Shown here in pieces: positions 46,989-56,800 of a DNA stretch of 64,000 nucleotides. The translations under genes were made by a program, and so were the position numbers. Source of the stretch: Fimbriimonas ginsengisoli Gsoil 348 (GTDB lineage: Bacteria > Armatimonadota > Fimbriimonadia > Fimbriimonadales > Fimbriimonadaceae); assembly GCA_945881865.1 (NCBI GenBank), contig CAMCVK010000004.1, forward strand, positions 172,779-236,778, written 5' to 3'. The number at the start of each line of letters is the position of its first letter. Position 1 is the stretch's first letter. The notes beneath the pieces were generated by a model, which searched no databases, was not told the origin of the DNA, and saw only the letters and a list, made by a program, of their open reading frames with translations.

Positions 46989-47993
46989 ATGCGCGCGCTC
47001 GTTCTCAACTCTCCTGGCCACCTCGAATTGGCCGAAATCCCGGTCCCGGTTCCCGCCGCCGGCGAGATTCTCTTGCGCGTTCGGGCGGCCACGACTTGCG
47101 GCACAGACCTCAAGGCATTTCGGCGCGGCCACCCGCAGATACCCATGCCGGGACCGTTCGGCCATGAGTACAGCGGCGAGGTCGTTGCGGTCGGTGAGAA
47201 CGCTCCGTTCGCCGTCGGCGACGCCGTGATGGGCGTCCATTCCGCCCCGTGCGGCGAATGCTATTGGTGCAAGAATAGGCAGGAAAACCTATGCGAATCC
47301 ATCATGGCTTCGAAGGTTTTGGGGAGCTATGCCGAGTTCTTGCTGGTCCCGGCGCGCATCGCCGGGAAAAACGTTTTCCGCAAACCAGAGGGTCTTTCTT
47401 TTGACGAGGCCGCCTTGCTGGAGCCGTTCGCCTGCGTCGCGCAGGGGATTATCGAACTGCAAAAAGTCGGCTCTTTGCCGGCGCAATCCGTTCTGGTGAT
47501 CGGCCCCGGAGCCATCGGCCTGATGTTTGTCGCCGCGCTGAAGCGACTAGGTGTTCCCCGCGTGGTTCTCGCCGGGCGAAACCCGGCGCGTCTGGTGGTT
47601 GGGGCCGGCTACGGCGCTGAAACTGTGGCGTTTGCCGACCTCAAGCCGGAGTCCAAAACCGAGTTTGATGTTGTCATCGAGTGCACCGGAATGCCCGAAG
47701 TCTGGGAGCGCGCGATCGACTTCCCGCGCCGCGGCGGCACCCTCATGCTGTTCGGCGGCTGTCCGGGCGGAACGACCGTGACCTACTCGACCGGCCGCGT
47801 TCACTACGACCAAATCACGATCCTCAGTCCGTTCCATTTCGGCACCGCCGCCGTTCGCCAAGCCCGCGACTGGATGGCCGAAGGCATCGACTTCCGTCCG
47901 CTTCTCTCTGGAGTCCGATCCCTGGAGGAGGCGACCGCGACTTTCGCCGATCTGGAAGCCGGGCGGGGCCTCAAGTACGTGTTCCACCCATGA
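46989..47993 (+). CDS. Zinc-dependent medium-chain dehydrogenase (MDR), copy 1
   Basis: 334 residues from ATG 46989 (MRALVLNSPGHLELAE). Catalytic zinc ligands lie in TTCGTDLKAF and GHEYSGEVV; the structural zinc site is CGECYWCKNRQENLC with four Cys. The Rossmann loop is VIGPGAIGLMFVAALKRLG. Resembles threonine- or sorbitol-type alcohol dehydrogenases. Its stop overlaps a second MDR gene (ATGA), so the pair may act on successive steps of one pathway. Substrate unknown. Confidence 0.9.
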   Translation: MRALVLNSPGHLELAEIPVPVPAAGEILLRVRAATTCGTDLKAFRRGHPQIPMPGPFGHEYSGEVVAVGENAPFAVGDAVMGVHSAPCGECYWCKNRQENLCESIMASKVLGSYAEFLLVPARIAGKNVFRKPEGLSFDEAALLEPFACVAQGIIELQKVGSLPAQSVLVIGPGAIGLMFVAALKRLGVPRVVLAGRNPARLVVGAGYGAETVAFADLKPESKTEFDVVIECTGMPEVWERAIDFPRRGGTLMLFGGCPGGTTVTYSTGRVHYDQITILSPFHFGTAAVRQARDWMAEGIDFRPLLSGVRSLEEATATFADLEAGRGLKYVFHP

Positions 47994-48952
47994 CGAACCG
48001 ACTCGCGCGCTACATCGGGGACGGTCGGGTCGAGATCGTGGAGGAGCCTATGCCGGTTTGCCCGCCTGGCGGATTGCTGGTGCAAACCGAGGCCTGCGGC
48101 CTGTGCAGCGGGGAGCTGATGAGTTGGTACATGGACCAAAAGCTGCCGCACGTCCTAGGCCACGAGGTCGCCGGAATCGTGCGCGAAAGCCAAGATGAGC
48201 GGTTCCCCGTCGGCAGCCGAGTTTTCCCGCACCACCACGCGCCGTGCATGATTTGCGAACTCTGCCGACGTGGTCGATACGTCCATTGCCCGAAGTGGAA
48301 ACGCACCAAGCTCCGGCCCGGAGGAATGGCGGAATGGTTCAGCGTTGACGCCGAAAACCTTTCCGATACGCACATCACAGATGACCTCCGCGCGATCGAC
48401 GCCGCGCTGATCGAGCCGCTCGCTTGCGTGATGAAGTCGGTGCGGCTGGCGCAGATCGAGCCCGGGGACCGCATCGCGGTGATCGGCCTCGGCGTGATGG
48501 GGCTGATGCACCTAGCAGCGGCTGCCGCCCACCAGCCCATCGGCTACGACTTCAACGAGGCCCGCCGCACCTGGGCGAACACCCAAGGCTTCCGTGCCGC
48601 CGCACCCGAAGACGCCCAGCCCGCCGACGTCGTTTTTGTGTGTCCGGGCAGCCAAGCCGCGTTCGACTTCGCGTTGACGCTCATCCAACCCGGTGGGGCC
48701 GTCGTGCTGTTTGCCCCCCTTGGTCCCGGCGAGCATCTCGCGGTACCTCAGTCGACGTATTTTAAGGAGTTGAGGATCTTGCACAGTTACAGTGCCGGCC
48801 CGCCGGATACCGCGCAGGCCATCGCCGCCATCCGAAAAGGCGAACTCCGCGCCGAGCAGGTGATTAGCGAATTCATTCCGCTCGCCGACCTTCCGTCCGC
48901 GTATGGTGAAATGAAAGCGGGAAGAATTTTAAAGCCGATGGTGATTTTTTGA
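47990..48952 (+). CDS. Zinc-dependent medium-chain dehydrogenase (MDR), copy 2
   Basis: 320 residues from the ATG inside the ATGA overlap with copy 1. Zinc ligands: catalytic CGLCSGEL and GHEVAG; structural CMICELCRRGRYVHC. The Rossmann loop VIGLGVMGLMHLAAAAAH leads into a shortened NAD domain (GYDFNEARRTWANTQGF). Shares only family-level similarity with copy 1, so the two are probably different enzymes of a sugar or alcohol pathway. Followed after a 1-base overlap (TGATG) by a cupin. Confidence 0.9.
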   Translation: MTNRLARYIGDGRVEIVEEPMPVCPPGGLLVQTEACGLCSGELMSWYMDQKLPHVLGHEVAGIVRESQDERFPVGSRVFPHHHAPCMICELCRRGRYVHCPKWKRTKLRPGGMAEWFSVDAENLSDTHITDDLRAIDAALIEPLACVMKSVRLAQIEPGDRIAVIGLGVMGLMHLAAAAAHQPIGYDFNEARRTWANTQGFRAAAPEDAQPADVVFVCPGSQAAFDFALTLIQPGGAVVLFAPLGPGEHLAVPQSTYFKELRILHSYSAGPPDTAQAIAAIRKGELRAEQVISEFIPLADLPSAYGEMKAGRILKPMVIF

Positions 48953-49350
48953 TGATTCAGGTCGCTGACGCCTTTGCCTATCCGGAGGTTGAGAAGACTA
49001 CGTACAAAGACGAGCCCGGTACTTGGGTCGCGGTCTCGCGGCGGGTGCTTGCCAGCGCCAGCGACACCAAATTTGAGACCCGGTACTTCGAACTTGCACC
49101 CGGCGGCTACACCTCGCGCGAGCAACATCACCACGAGCATGTTGTCGTCGTGTTGCGCGGCGAAGGCGCGGTCATCCTCAACGATGAGCGGTCGAGCATC
49201 AGCGTCGGCGACGTCGTCCACGTGCCGCACAACGTTCCTCATCAATTCTTCAACCCAAATCAGGAACCGTTCGGCATCCTGTGCGTCGTAGACCGTGATA
49301 GAGACCGCCCGGTAATTTTGCCCGTCGCACCGCCCCTACCCGAATCCTAA
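48952..49350 (+). CDS. Cupin-domain protein
   Basis: 132 residues from ATG 48952. A single cupin barrel: metal site EQHHHEHVVVVLRGEGAVI (motif 1) and HVPHNVPHQFFNP (motif 2). Such small cupins act as isomerases or sugar-binding proteins; location directly after two dehydrogenases suggests a role in the same metabolic pathway. Stop overlaps the M48 gene start (TAATG). Confidence 0.88.
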   Translation: MIQVADAFAYPEVEKTTYKDEPGTWVAVSRRVLASASDTKFETRYFELAPGGYTSREQHHHEHVVVVLRGEGAVILNDERSSISVGDVVHVPHNVPHQFFNPNQEPFGILCVVDRDRDRPVILPVAPPLPES

Positions 49351-50537
49351 TGAATCCCATCCTCGCTTGCCTTGCCCTCCTTTCGCCCTCGCCCCGGCTT
49401 GCGCCGGATGCGTACGTCGATTGGGCGTGGCAAGATGCTCAGCCCGCGATCGCCGCGGCACAGCCCGTTGACGCCGGTCAGCAGCGCGACATCGAGAGCG
49501 ACAAGAGTCTGGGCAAAAAATACAGCGAAGAGATCGACAAAGAGCTGAAGGCCAGCGAGGACAAGGCCATGATTGAGCGCGTGCAGCGAATCGGCGGCGA
49601 ACTGGCCCTCATTGCCAACGAAACGCTAACGCCCGTCATCTGGGGCGATAAGCGTCTGAACCGGTTTGAATACACGTTCAAAGTCGTGAACGAGAAGGAC
49701 GTGAACGCGTTCTCGCTACCGGGCGGAACCATTTACGTTTACGAGGGGCTCGTCAAATACATCGAGAGCGACAGCGAACTCGCCGGAGTCTTGGCGCACG
49801 AAATTGCCCACGCCGCTTTGCGTCATGTGGCCGCTCTGCAACGCGAACAAAGCAAGATCAGCGCCGTGCAAATTCCGCTGATCATCGCCGCCGTGCTCAC
49901 CGGGAAAGGCGGTGAAGCCCTGATGGCCACGCAGCTGACTACCCAAGCGATCTCCAGCGGGTGGAGCGTGAAGGCCGAGCAAGCCGCCGACCTCTCGGGA
50001 TTCACCTACATGGTTCGCAGCAAATACAACCCGGTGGGAATGCTGACTATGATGGAGCGGCTCGCGAAGGACGAGCGGGCCGCGCCCGTGGTCGATTGGG
50101 GCATTTACCGAACCCACCCTCCCGGCCGCCAGCGCGCCGACGCCCTCACGGAATACCTTCGAACCGCGAACATTCCGCTTCGGCGAAGCGAAGTCACCAC
50201 ATCGTTTCGAACCAGCGTCTCGGCGGCCGATAACGGCCGGGTCACGGTGAGCTTTGGCAACCGGGCGATCGTATCGTTTGCTGGCGAAGAGGCGCTGAAG
50301 CGCGCCGACGAAGCCGCCCTGCGGCTGAACACTTTCTTCGACGAAGACCCCGAGCTGTTCCAGGTCGGCATCGGCGAGGATGGCACCGTCGTTGGCCTTC
50401 GCCGCCCGTTGTTCCAACTCACGCCGGGCGACGCCGAAGCCGCGAAAGTGCCGTTTGATGAGTTGAAGCGAACCACCGTCGGGGGAATCCGCACGGTTCT
50501 GTACGGCCTTTCCTACCGCGTTTGGAATCGCCGGTAA
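49350..50537 (+). CDS. M48-family metalloprotease
   Basis: 395 residues. A short hydrophobic N-terminus (ILACLALLSP) may be a signal, so the protease is probably periplasmic, like BepA/LoiP. The zinc site is HEIAH (GVLAHEIAHAALRH, about 149-153) with the third ligand in EQAADLSGF (about 209). The C-terminal ~130 residues are beyond the catalytic core and have no TPR. Quality control of envelope proteins is the usual role. Overlaps the cupin gene by one base; 16 bp before prfA. Confidence 0.88.
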   Translation: MNPILACLALLSPSPRLAPDAYVDWAWQDAQPAIAAAQPVDAGQQRDIESDKSLGKKYSEEIDKELKASEDKAMIERVQRIGGELALIANETLTPVIWGDKRLNRFEYTFKVVNEKDVNAFSLPGGTIYVYEGLVKYIESDSELAGVLAHEIAHAALRHVAALQREQSKISAVQIPLIIAAVLTGKGGEALMATQLTTQAISSGWSVKAEQAADLSGFTYMVRSKYNPVGMLTMMERLAKDERAAPVVDWGIYRTHPPGRQRADALTEYLRTANIPLRRSEVTTSFRTSVSAADNGRVTVSFGNRAIVSFAGEEALKRADEAALRLNTFFDEDPELFQVGIGEDGTVVGLRRPLFQLTPGDAEAAKVPFDELKRTTVGGIRTVLYGLSYRVWNRR

Positions 50538-50553
50538 AATTTGCGATTCCGGA

Positions 50554-51618
50554 ATGCTCGAAAAACTACAAGAGATCGAACGTCGGTTCGACGGCGTTGA
50601 GGCGGACTACCAGAACCCCGCCCTGGTTTCGAACCCCAAAGAGATGCAGCGCTTGGGGAAGATTCGCGCCGAGCTAGAGCCGGTGGTGGTCGCGATTCGT
50701 GAATATGCGCGCACCCGGCGCGACCTGGTGGAGGCCGAAGAGATGCTTTCGGATCCCGAAATGCGCGAGATGGCCCAGGCCGAACTGGACCCGCTGAAAT
50801 CTCGGATTATCGACCTGGAGACACAGCTTCGGATGATGCTGGTTCCGAAGGACCCGTGGGACGACAAACCGGTGATCGTGGAAATTCGTCCGGCGGCCGG
50901 CGGAGACGAGGCGGCGTTGTTTGCGGGCGAGCTTTTCCGGATGTATGCCCGCTATGCCGAACGACGACGTTGGAAAACCGAGGTCGTCGACATCGAAGAG
51001 AACGGCATCGGCGGCGTAAAAACGGTGACGTTCAACATCGACGCGGCGGGCGCCTATTCGCACCTGAAGCACGAATCGGGCGTGCATCGGGTGCAGCGGG
51101 TTCCGGCGACGGAAAGTCAGGGCCGCATCCACACCAGCACCGTGACGGTGGCGGTTTTGCCCGAAGCGGAGGAGGTGGACTTCGAGATCGACCCGAAGGA
51201 CCTGGAGATTTCGACGTACCGTTCCAGCTCGGCGGGCGGCCAGCACATGCAAAAGAACGAAACCGCGATTCGCATCGTGCACCGGCCTAGCGGCCTCGTC
51301 AGCACCTGCCAGGACGAGCGGAGCCAGGCGCAAAACAAGATTAAGGCCATGAACGTTTTGCGCTCGAAGCTGCTTTTGGCCGCCCAGGAGGCGGCGGCGG
51401 CGGAGCGGCAAGGACTGCGCAAGGGGCAGATCGGCTCCGGCGACCGAAGCGAGAAGATCCGGAGTTATAACTTTCCGGATGGACGCATCACGGACCACCG
51501 GATCAAGCTAACCGTGCACAACATCCACGCCTTTATGGACGGCGACATTGAATACATGCTGCACGCGCTGGCGCAGGACGAACAAGCGCGCAAACTGGCC
51601 GAAGAAGACGGCGGATAG
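50554..51618 (+). CDS. prfA: Peptide chain release factor 1
   Basis: Terminates translation at UAA and UAG. 354 residues. The GGQ motif is in SSAGGQHMQKNETAIRI (about 228-230); the codon-reading PxT motif is PAT in RVPATESQGRIHTSTV (about 183). Domain 1 coiled-coil opens the protein. Length and order are standard; the usual downstream prmC (hemK) is absent, and array D follows. Confidence 0.97.
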   Translation: MLEKLQEIERRFDGVEADYQNPALVSNPKEMQRLGKIRAELEPVVVAIREYARTRRDLVEAEEMLSDPEMREMAQAELDPLKSRIIDLETQLRMMLVPKDPWDDKPVIVEIRPAAGGDEAALFAGELFRMYARYAERRRWKTEVVDIEENGIGGVKTVTFNIDAAGAYSHLKHESGVHRVQRVPATESQGRIHTSTVTVAVLPEAEEVDFEIDPKDLEISTYRSSSAGGQHMQKNETAIRIVHRPSGLVSTCQDERSQAQNKIKAMNVLRSKLLLAAQEAAAAERQGLRKGQIGSGDRSEKIRSYNFPDGRITDHRIKLTVHNIHAFMDGDIEYMLHALAQDEQARKLAEEDGG

Positions 51619-51625
51619 CGAGAAA

Positions 51626-52035
51626 CTAGAGAGCCCAGCCACGGCGGCTGGGGCTACACGCTTCGCGTCGGGTTCCGGTGAGCCCGAAGGGCTGTAGTCG
51701 GCGGCTCCGTGCCGTCGCTTCCTCTCGAGGAGAGTTTCTGCGACGCCTTCAGCGTCGTCTGGACTGGACTATTGTCGGCGATCCCTCCGGGATCGATCGA
51801 GAGCGTGCCGTCCGATGCCCTAATCACATTCTGCCGGCAGCCGTTGGTAGTTATCGGATCTCGCCGCAAGCCCGATCCCGGAGGGATCGCATACCGTAGC
51901 CCCGGGTCGACTTCAGTCAACCCGGGGTCAGACGCCAGCAAAGATTCGCACCCCGGAGGGGTGCCAGAATCAGCAACCCCGTTGTGATCGCGGAGACTCC
52001 CGTAGCCACCGGTCGGTTTTTACCGGCGGCATTGG
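51626..52035 (+). repeat. Palindromic repeat array D (diverged)
   Basis: Gene-free region after prfA. Order: agcccagcc / ggctggggct module (shared with array A in opposite orientation), a partial L1 about 51736-51795 that lacks the ccccgggtc-gacccgggg core, a 78-bp spacer, R arm 51874-51971 with a mutated central palindrome, a degenerate L2, and the gccaccggtcgg...accggcg hairpin about 52003-52029. The most eroded array of the five. Confidence 0.78.
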
Positions 52036-52692
52036 CTACTTAACCGGGATCAAAATGCCCTTCGAGAGCCACTGCGGATAGACCGTGGCTTTCCAGGTTT
52101 CGCCCTTAACCAAGGGGGCGTTGGCCAGCCAGCCGTTGATCGCGGTGTCGTTGGTTCCTTCGAAAAGGGCAACCGCCGCAAGCTCGCCCTTATCCTTAAC
52201 CGTCGCGTAGAAGGCGATTCCGGGTGCGGATTTCACGTAAGCCTCGTGCGCCTTCGTCGCGTCGCGCGACGCCTTGCCGACCTTTGAAAACACAACGAGC
52301 CGGTTCTCTACGATGCTATCCGGGTCGATGTTCGCCGTTTGCAGCGCACCGAGTTTCGTCTCGATTCGGGAGGTTTCCACCTTCATGACGCCGCTTTGCA
52401 CGTACGGGTCGGGCTTGAAGCAGGCCTCAACGGCTTTGCGGTCCCGCACGGTGAGGACGACAATGCCGCGCCGCGACTGCGTCGGGTCTTGCACCGGACC
52501 GGCGGTGAGGAGCTTGCCCGCCGCGTATTGCACCTTGAAGTTGCCGATGTGGGCGTTTTGCATCTCGGTCAGCTGCTCTTTCGTCGTTCCGGGCGGGACG
52601 GTTCCCCGCACCAAGAACACCCAGTAGGTGGCCGGCTTGGCGTCGGGCAGGGCGATCGTGGCGGCAAGGGCGAGCGTCGTCAGAAACATCAC
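52036..52692 (-). CDS. Secreted protein with two YciI-like domains
   Basis: 218 residues with a signal peptide (FLTTLALAATIALPDA). Two ferredoxin-like YciI-type repeats: about 24-110, with TYWVFLVRGTVPPGTTKEQL and GKLLTAGPVQDPTQSRRGIV, and about 125-210, with NRLVVFSKVGKASRDATKAH and ELAAVALFEG. YciI-fold proteins are usually cytoplasmic dimers, so a secreted tandem is unusual. The catalytic His/Asp pair of YciI enzymes is not evident. Function unknown. Confidence 0.75.
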   Translation of the reverse strand: MMFLTTLALAATIALPDAKPATYWVFLVRGTVPPGTTKEQLTEMQNAHIGNFKVQYAAGKLLTAGPVQDPTQSRRGIVVLTVRDRKAVEACFKPDPYVQSGVMKVETSRIETKLGALQTANIDPDSIVENRLVVFSKVGKASRDATKAHEAYVKSAPGIAFYATVKDKGELAAVALFEGTNDTAINGWLANAPLVKGETWKATVYPQWLSKGILIPVK

Positions 52693-52779
52693 ACATCACA
52701 GTATGCGCCTTGCGGCGGTAAAAGCCAACCGCCGTCTACCGAGTTTCGGCACCGCGATGACAGAGTACGATTTCCAATA

Positions 52780-53889
52780 GTGCCTTCCGACCAAAAATTT
52801 GACCTCGGCTACCTCGGTGGTGGCCAGCTTGCCCGAATGAGCATCCTTGCCGCGCGGCCGTACGGCGTTTCGACTCTGTCGCTCGACCCCGGCGAAGACA
52901 CCCCAGCCGCGCGGGTCGGCAAGGCCATCGTCGGCCGACTCGACCGACCGGAAGACATCGCCACCCTCATGCGGCGCTGCCGCCGCCTCACGTTGGAAAA
53001 CGAGTTCATCCCCGCTGAAGCCATTCTGGAAGCCGCCAAGCAAGCCGATTTCGACCTCGCAAACCTCGTGCCTGGTCCTGGTGCTCTCGCGACCATCCAA
53101 GACAAACTATCGCAGCGCCAGGCTTACCAAGCCGCCGGGGTCCCCTCGCCCCACGCCGTTTCGCTGGAAGACGGTGGCGCCCAGGCGAAAGCCGAAATCG
53201 GCTTCCCCATGGTGCTGAAGGCGCGATTCGGCGGATACGACGGCAAGGGAACACGCTACGCCCGAACCGAAGCCGAATTCGAGCAGCACGCCGACACCTG
53301 GCAGAAGGGTGGCTGGCTCGCCGAGGCGTTCGTGCCGTTTGTACGCGAGCTCGCGGTGATGGTGTGCGTGCCGGAAAACGGACCGGCCGCATGCTTCCCC
53401 ACCATGGCGACCGAGCAGCGGAATCACGTGTGCGATGTCGTGTACCCCTGCGGCAGCGACGGCTCAAAAATCGCCGAAGCGGCGGTCCGGGCGATGGGCG
53501 GAATCGGGCTCTTTGGCGTCGAGCTTTTCGAACTAGCCGACGGTCAGCTTTTGGTGAACGAGATCGCGCCGCGACCCCACAACACCGGCCACTACACGCA
53601 AAATTGGGGCGGAACCACGCAGTTCGAGCAACACGTGCGCGTCGCCCTCGGTTTGCCCATCGATACGGCACCCACCGGCCACCCGACAAGCATGGCAAAT
53701 ATCCTCGGGCCGGACCACGGATTCGATTTTAAGAAAGCGCGAGAGCGCCTTTTCGCTACCCATCCCCAGGCGCATCTGCACTGGTACGGGAAGGCCGAGA
53801 GTCGGCCGGGCCGAAAGCTCGGCCACATAAACGTCGCGGGCGGCAGGGATGAAGCCCTTGCCGCCCGCGATGCATTTTTCGGGGTTTAG
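52780..53889 (+). CDS. purK: N5-carboxyaminoimidazole ribonucleotide synthase
   Basis: Purine synthesis: ATP-dependent carboxylation of aminoimidazole ribonucleotide. 369 residues from GTG 52780, chosen because homologous sequence begins at FDLGYLGGGQLARMSILAAR; the frame stays open further upstream but that part antisense-overlaps the YciI gene. ATP-grasp signatures: VLKARFGGYDGKGT, AEAFVPFVRELAVMV, LFGVELFELADGQLLVNEIA, and RPHNTGHYTQN. The partner purE is not in the window. Converges with the tricorn-like gene (4-base overlap). Confidence 0.96.
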   Translation: MPSDQKFDLGYLGGGQLARMSILAARPYGVSTLSLDPGEDTPAARVGKAIVGRLDRPEDIATLMRRCRRLTLENEFIPAEAILEAAKQADFDLANLVPGPGALATIQDKLSQRQAYQAAGVPSPHAVSLEDGGAQAKAEIGFPMVLKARFGGYDGKGTRYARTEAEFEQHADTWQKGGWLAEAFVPFVRELAVMVCVPENGPAACFPTMATEQRNHVCDVVYPCGSDGSKIAEAAVRAMGGIGLFGVELFELADGQLLVNEIAPRPHNTGHYTQNWGGTTQFEQHVRVALGLPIDTAPTGHPTSMANILGPDHGFDFKKARERLFATHPQAHLHWYGKAESRPGRKLGHINVAGGRDEALAARDAFFGV

Positions 53890-56800
53890 CCCTTTACTTT
53901 GCCTTTCTCGTCGACCTGCGGAACCTTGGTTCGCACCTTCTTCGCTGGCACCTTCTTCAGCGCTTCGAGCAAGACTTCGATCGCTTTTTCAAGCTGCGGG
54001 TCTTGACCCTTGGCCCAGAGGTCCGGTCGGGCGTCCACGTCGATATCCGGGTCGACACCGGTGTTCTCTGCGATGATTCGATCGGTATTCGGGTCGTAGA
54101 GGGCGAACGAAGGCGAGGTGACGCTGCCGCCATCCACCAGCGGCGCACCGCCGGAGATGCCAACCAGGCCGCCCCAGGTTCGCTTACCGATGAGTGGGCC
54201 GAGGCCAGCCTTTCGGAACAAGTACGGGAAGAAGTCTCCACCGGAACCGGCATAGCCGTTGATCAGCATGGCCTTGGGTCCTTCGATCGTCTCCGCGTCG
54301 GCACCTTCCAGGCCCCATCGGCTCTGGATTCTTGCCTTCTGCGTTCGGGCGAGAGTGTCTACGAACCACGGCTGGATGTATCCGCCGCCGTTCCAGCGCT
54401 CGTCCACGATCAGCGCATCCTTGTCGGTCTGCGAATAGTAGCCCCGGACGAACTCGACCGCACCTTCAAAGGCCGTGTTTGGCACGTGCATATAGCCAAT
54501 TCGACCGCCGCTTAGCTTCGCCACCTTCTGTCGGTTTGCTTCGACAAACTCGGCGTACCGGAGGTTTGCCTCGTTGCTGATCGGCTGAACGCGTACCTTT
54601 CGGCTACCTTCGAGGCCCGGCTTGTCGTTCACCGTGAGCGTGACGTACTTGCCGACCTTGTTCAGGAGAAGCGAGTTCGGGTGGACGTTTCGGTCGACCT
54701 TCTGGCCGTCGATCTCCAGCAGGTAGTCGCCGTTCTTCACGTTGATGCCCGGCTCACCGAGCGGTCCGCGGCGCGCTTCTTCGAAGTTTTCGCCCTGGAA
54801 GACCTTGCGGAAGCGAACCTTGTCGCCGCTCAGCTCATAGTCTGCGCCCAGAAGGCCAACCGGAACCGGTCGCGGACCGGGGCCAAAGTCGCCGCCCTGA
54901 ACGTAGGCGTGGCCGGTGCCGAGCTCGCCCACAAGCAGACCCAACACGTAGTTAAGGTCGGATCGGTGGTTCACGTACGGTAGGTACGCGGCGTACTTCT
55001 TGCCGATGGCGTCCCAGTCGAGGCCGCGCATGTCGGCATCGTAGTAGTTGTTCTTTTGGAACCGCCAGGTCTCCCAGAACATCTGGTTCCACTCGTCGCG
55101 CGGGTTCAGGATGAACTCGACTCCGCTGGTATCAACGCGGCCGGCGCCCGGCGTGAGTCCCGGTCGAACGTCCACCACGCCCAAGGTAGGTCCCAGGTTG
55201 TAGGCGAACTTGGTCTTGCTGGCGTTAAACGAAATCGAACCCAGGGGGCCGTTCCAGATCGGGGTCGACTCTCGGCTGCCCAGGTCGAACCGTGTGATGC
55301 CCGACGGGGTGAACACCAACACGCCGTTGTTCACGCCGGTGATGCCATAGTTGGCGGCCGGGAACGGCAGCGGGATGAGGCGTGCATCCAGGTTGTCGAG
55401 GTCGATTTTCAGGCCGGGCTTGTCGCCGGCGGGCGGTGCAGCTGGCGGCGGGGTTGGCGGGCCAACGGGCTTCGCGTCGCGCGGCTCGGGCTCCTCGTCG
55501 TTCGGCGGAATGAGCGGGTTCGGCGTGTCCTTGCTCAGCGGGAGCACGTAAACGCGCGAGGTGTCCTCAACCTTCAGGCTGAACTCGTAGTCGCCGAAGG
55601 TCGGCGAGAACGTTCGGCTAGAAACGATGTACAGGTACTTGCCGCCAAGGTCGAACGAAGCTGCCGAGTCGTTGTATCGGCCGGTGGAGATGGAAGTCGT
55701 CTTTCCGGATGCGATTTCATAGAGCTTGATGTGGCTAAAGCCTTTCTTATCGCCTTCGCCAAATACCAGCCACTTGCTGTCCGGCGAGAACTCAGCACCG
55801 TTCTGGCGAGAGGCCGTGGGGCTCACTTCCTTCAGCTCCTTGGTCTCAACGTTAAGCAAGAACAGCTTGAACGACTCGGTGGTGATCAGAATCGACTTGC
55901 TGTCCGGGCTGAACTCGAGGGAGGTAATCGGGAGCTTGGCGCTGGTGAGGCGGGCCGGGACTCCACCGGAGGCCGGTCGAACGTAAACCTCGTAGGTACC
56001 TTCTAGGTCGCTGACGTAGGCGATGGACTTAGCGTCGGGCGACCACGCCGGGAACCGCTCGCGCGTTCCGCTGGTGTTGGTGACGTTTCGCGTGTCGCCG
56101 TTCTTGGCCGGAACGGAGAAGATTTCGCCTCGCGCTTCGGTGAGCAATCGGGCGCCACTCGGGGAGAGGGCCATGCTTGAGATCTGGTTGGCAACCGGTC
56201 GCAGGTACGGTCGGCTCCAAAGATTCTCGGCGTTCAGCGAAGGCGTCAGCTTGGCAACCGTGTCCTTCGCAATGTTGTATTGGAAGAGGTAACCGTCACG
56301 CTCGAACACGATCGACTTGCCGTCCGTCGAGGGCAGCTTGATGTCGGAGTCGTTGTACTTCGTCAGCTGGGTTTCCTTCTTCGTCGCCATGTCATAGCGG
56401 TAGAGGTTCAGCGTGCCTTGGTTCTTGTCCGAGATGAAGAAAACCGACTCGCCGACGACCATCGGGCAGTAGTTCTGCTCGCGGCCGGAAGGGAGCTCGC
56501 TGTAGGTGTTGTTCTCGAAGTTGTAGAACGAGACCTTGCCCTGGGTGCCGCCGCGATAGCGTCGCCAGTTGAAGTTGTTCGAACCGCCGCGGTTGTAGGC
56601 AATGCGCTTTCCGTCGGCAAAGAACGAAACCTGGAACGCTTCTTCGATCGGCGTTCGGATCGGAAGGCCACCATCTGGCCGGACGTACCACAGCCTTGGC
56701 TGACGATTGACGAAGCTGCCAGACGTGCTGGTATAGGCGATCTTACCGTCCGGCGTCCAATCCACCACCGAATCCGGCTCTGGGTCGAACGTCAGTCGCT

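Noticed and set aside
47681..47989. N-terminal extension of MDR copy 2
   Set aside because: It is an out-of-frame reading of MDR copy 1; the ATG at 47990 begins the conserved protein.
52339..52779. N-terminal extension of the purK frame
   Set aside because: Homology begins at GTG 52780; the upstream part is antisense to the YciI-like gene and looks random.
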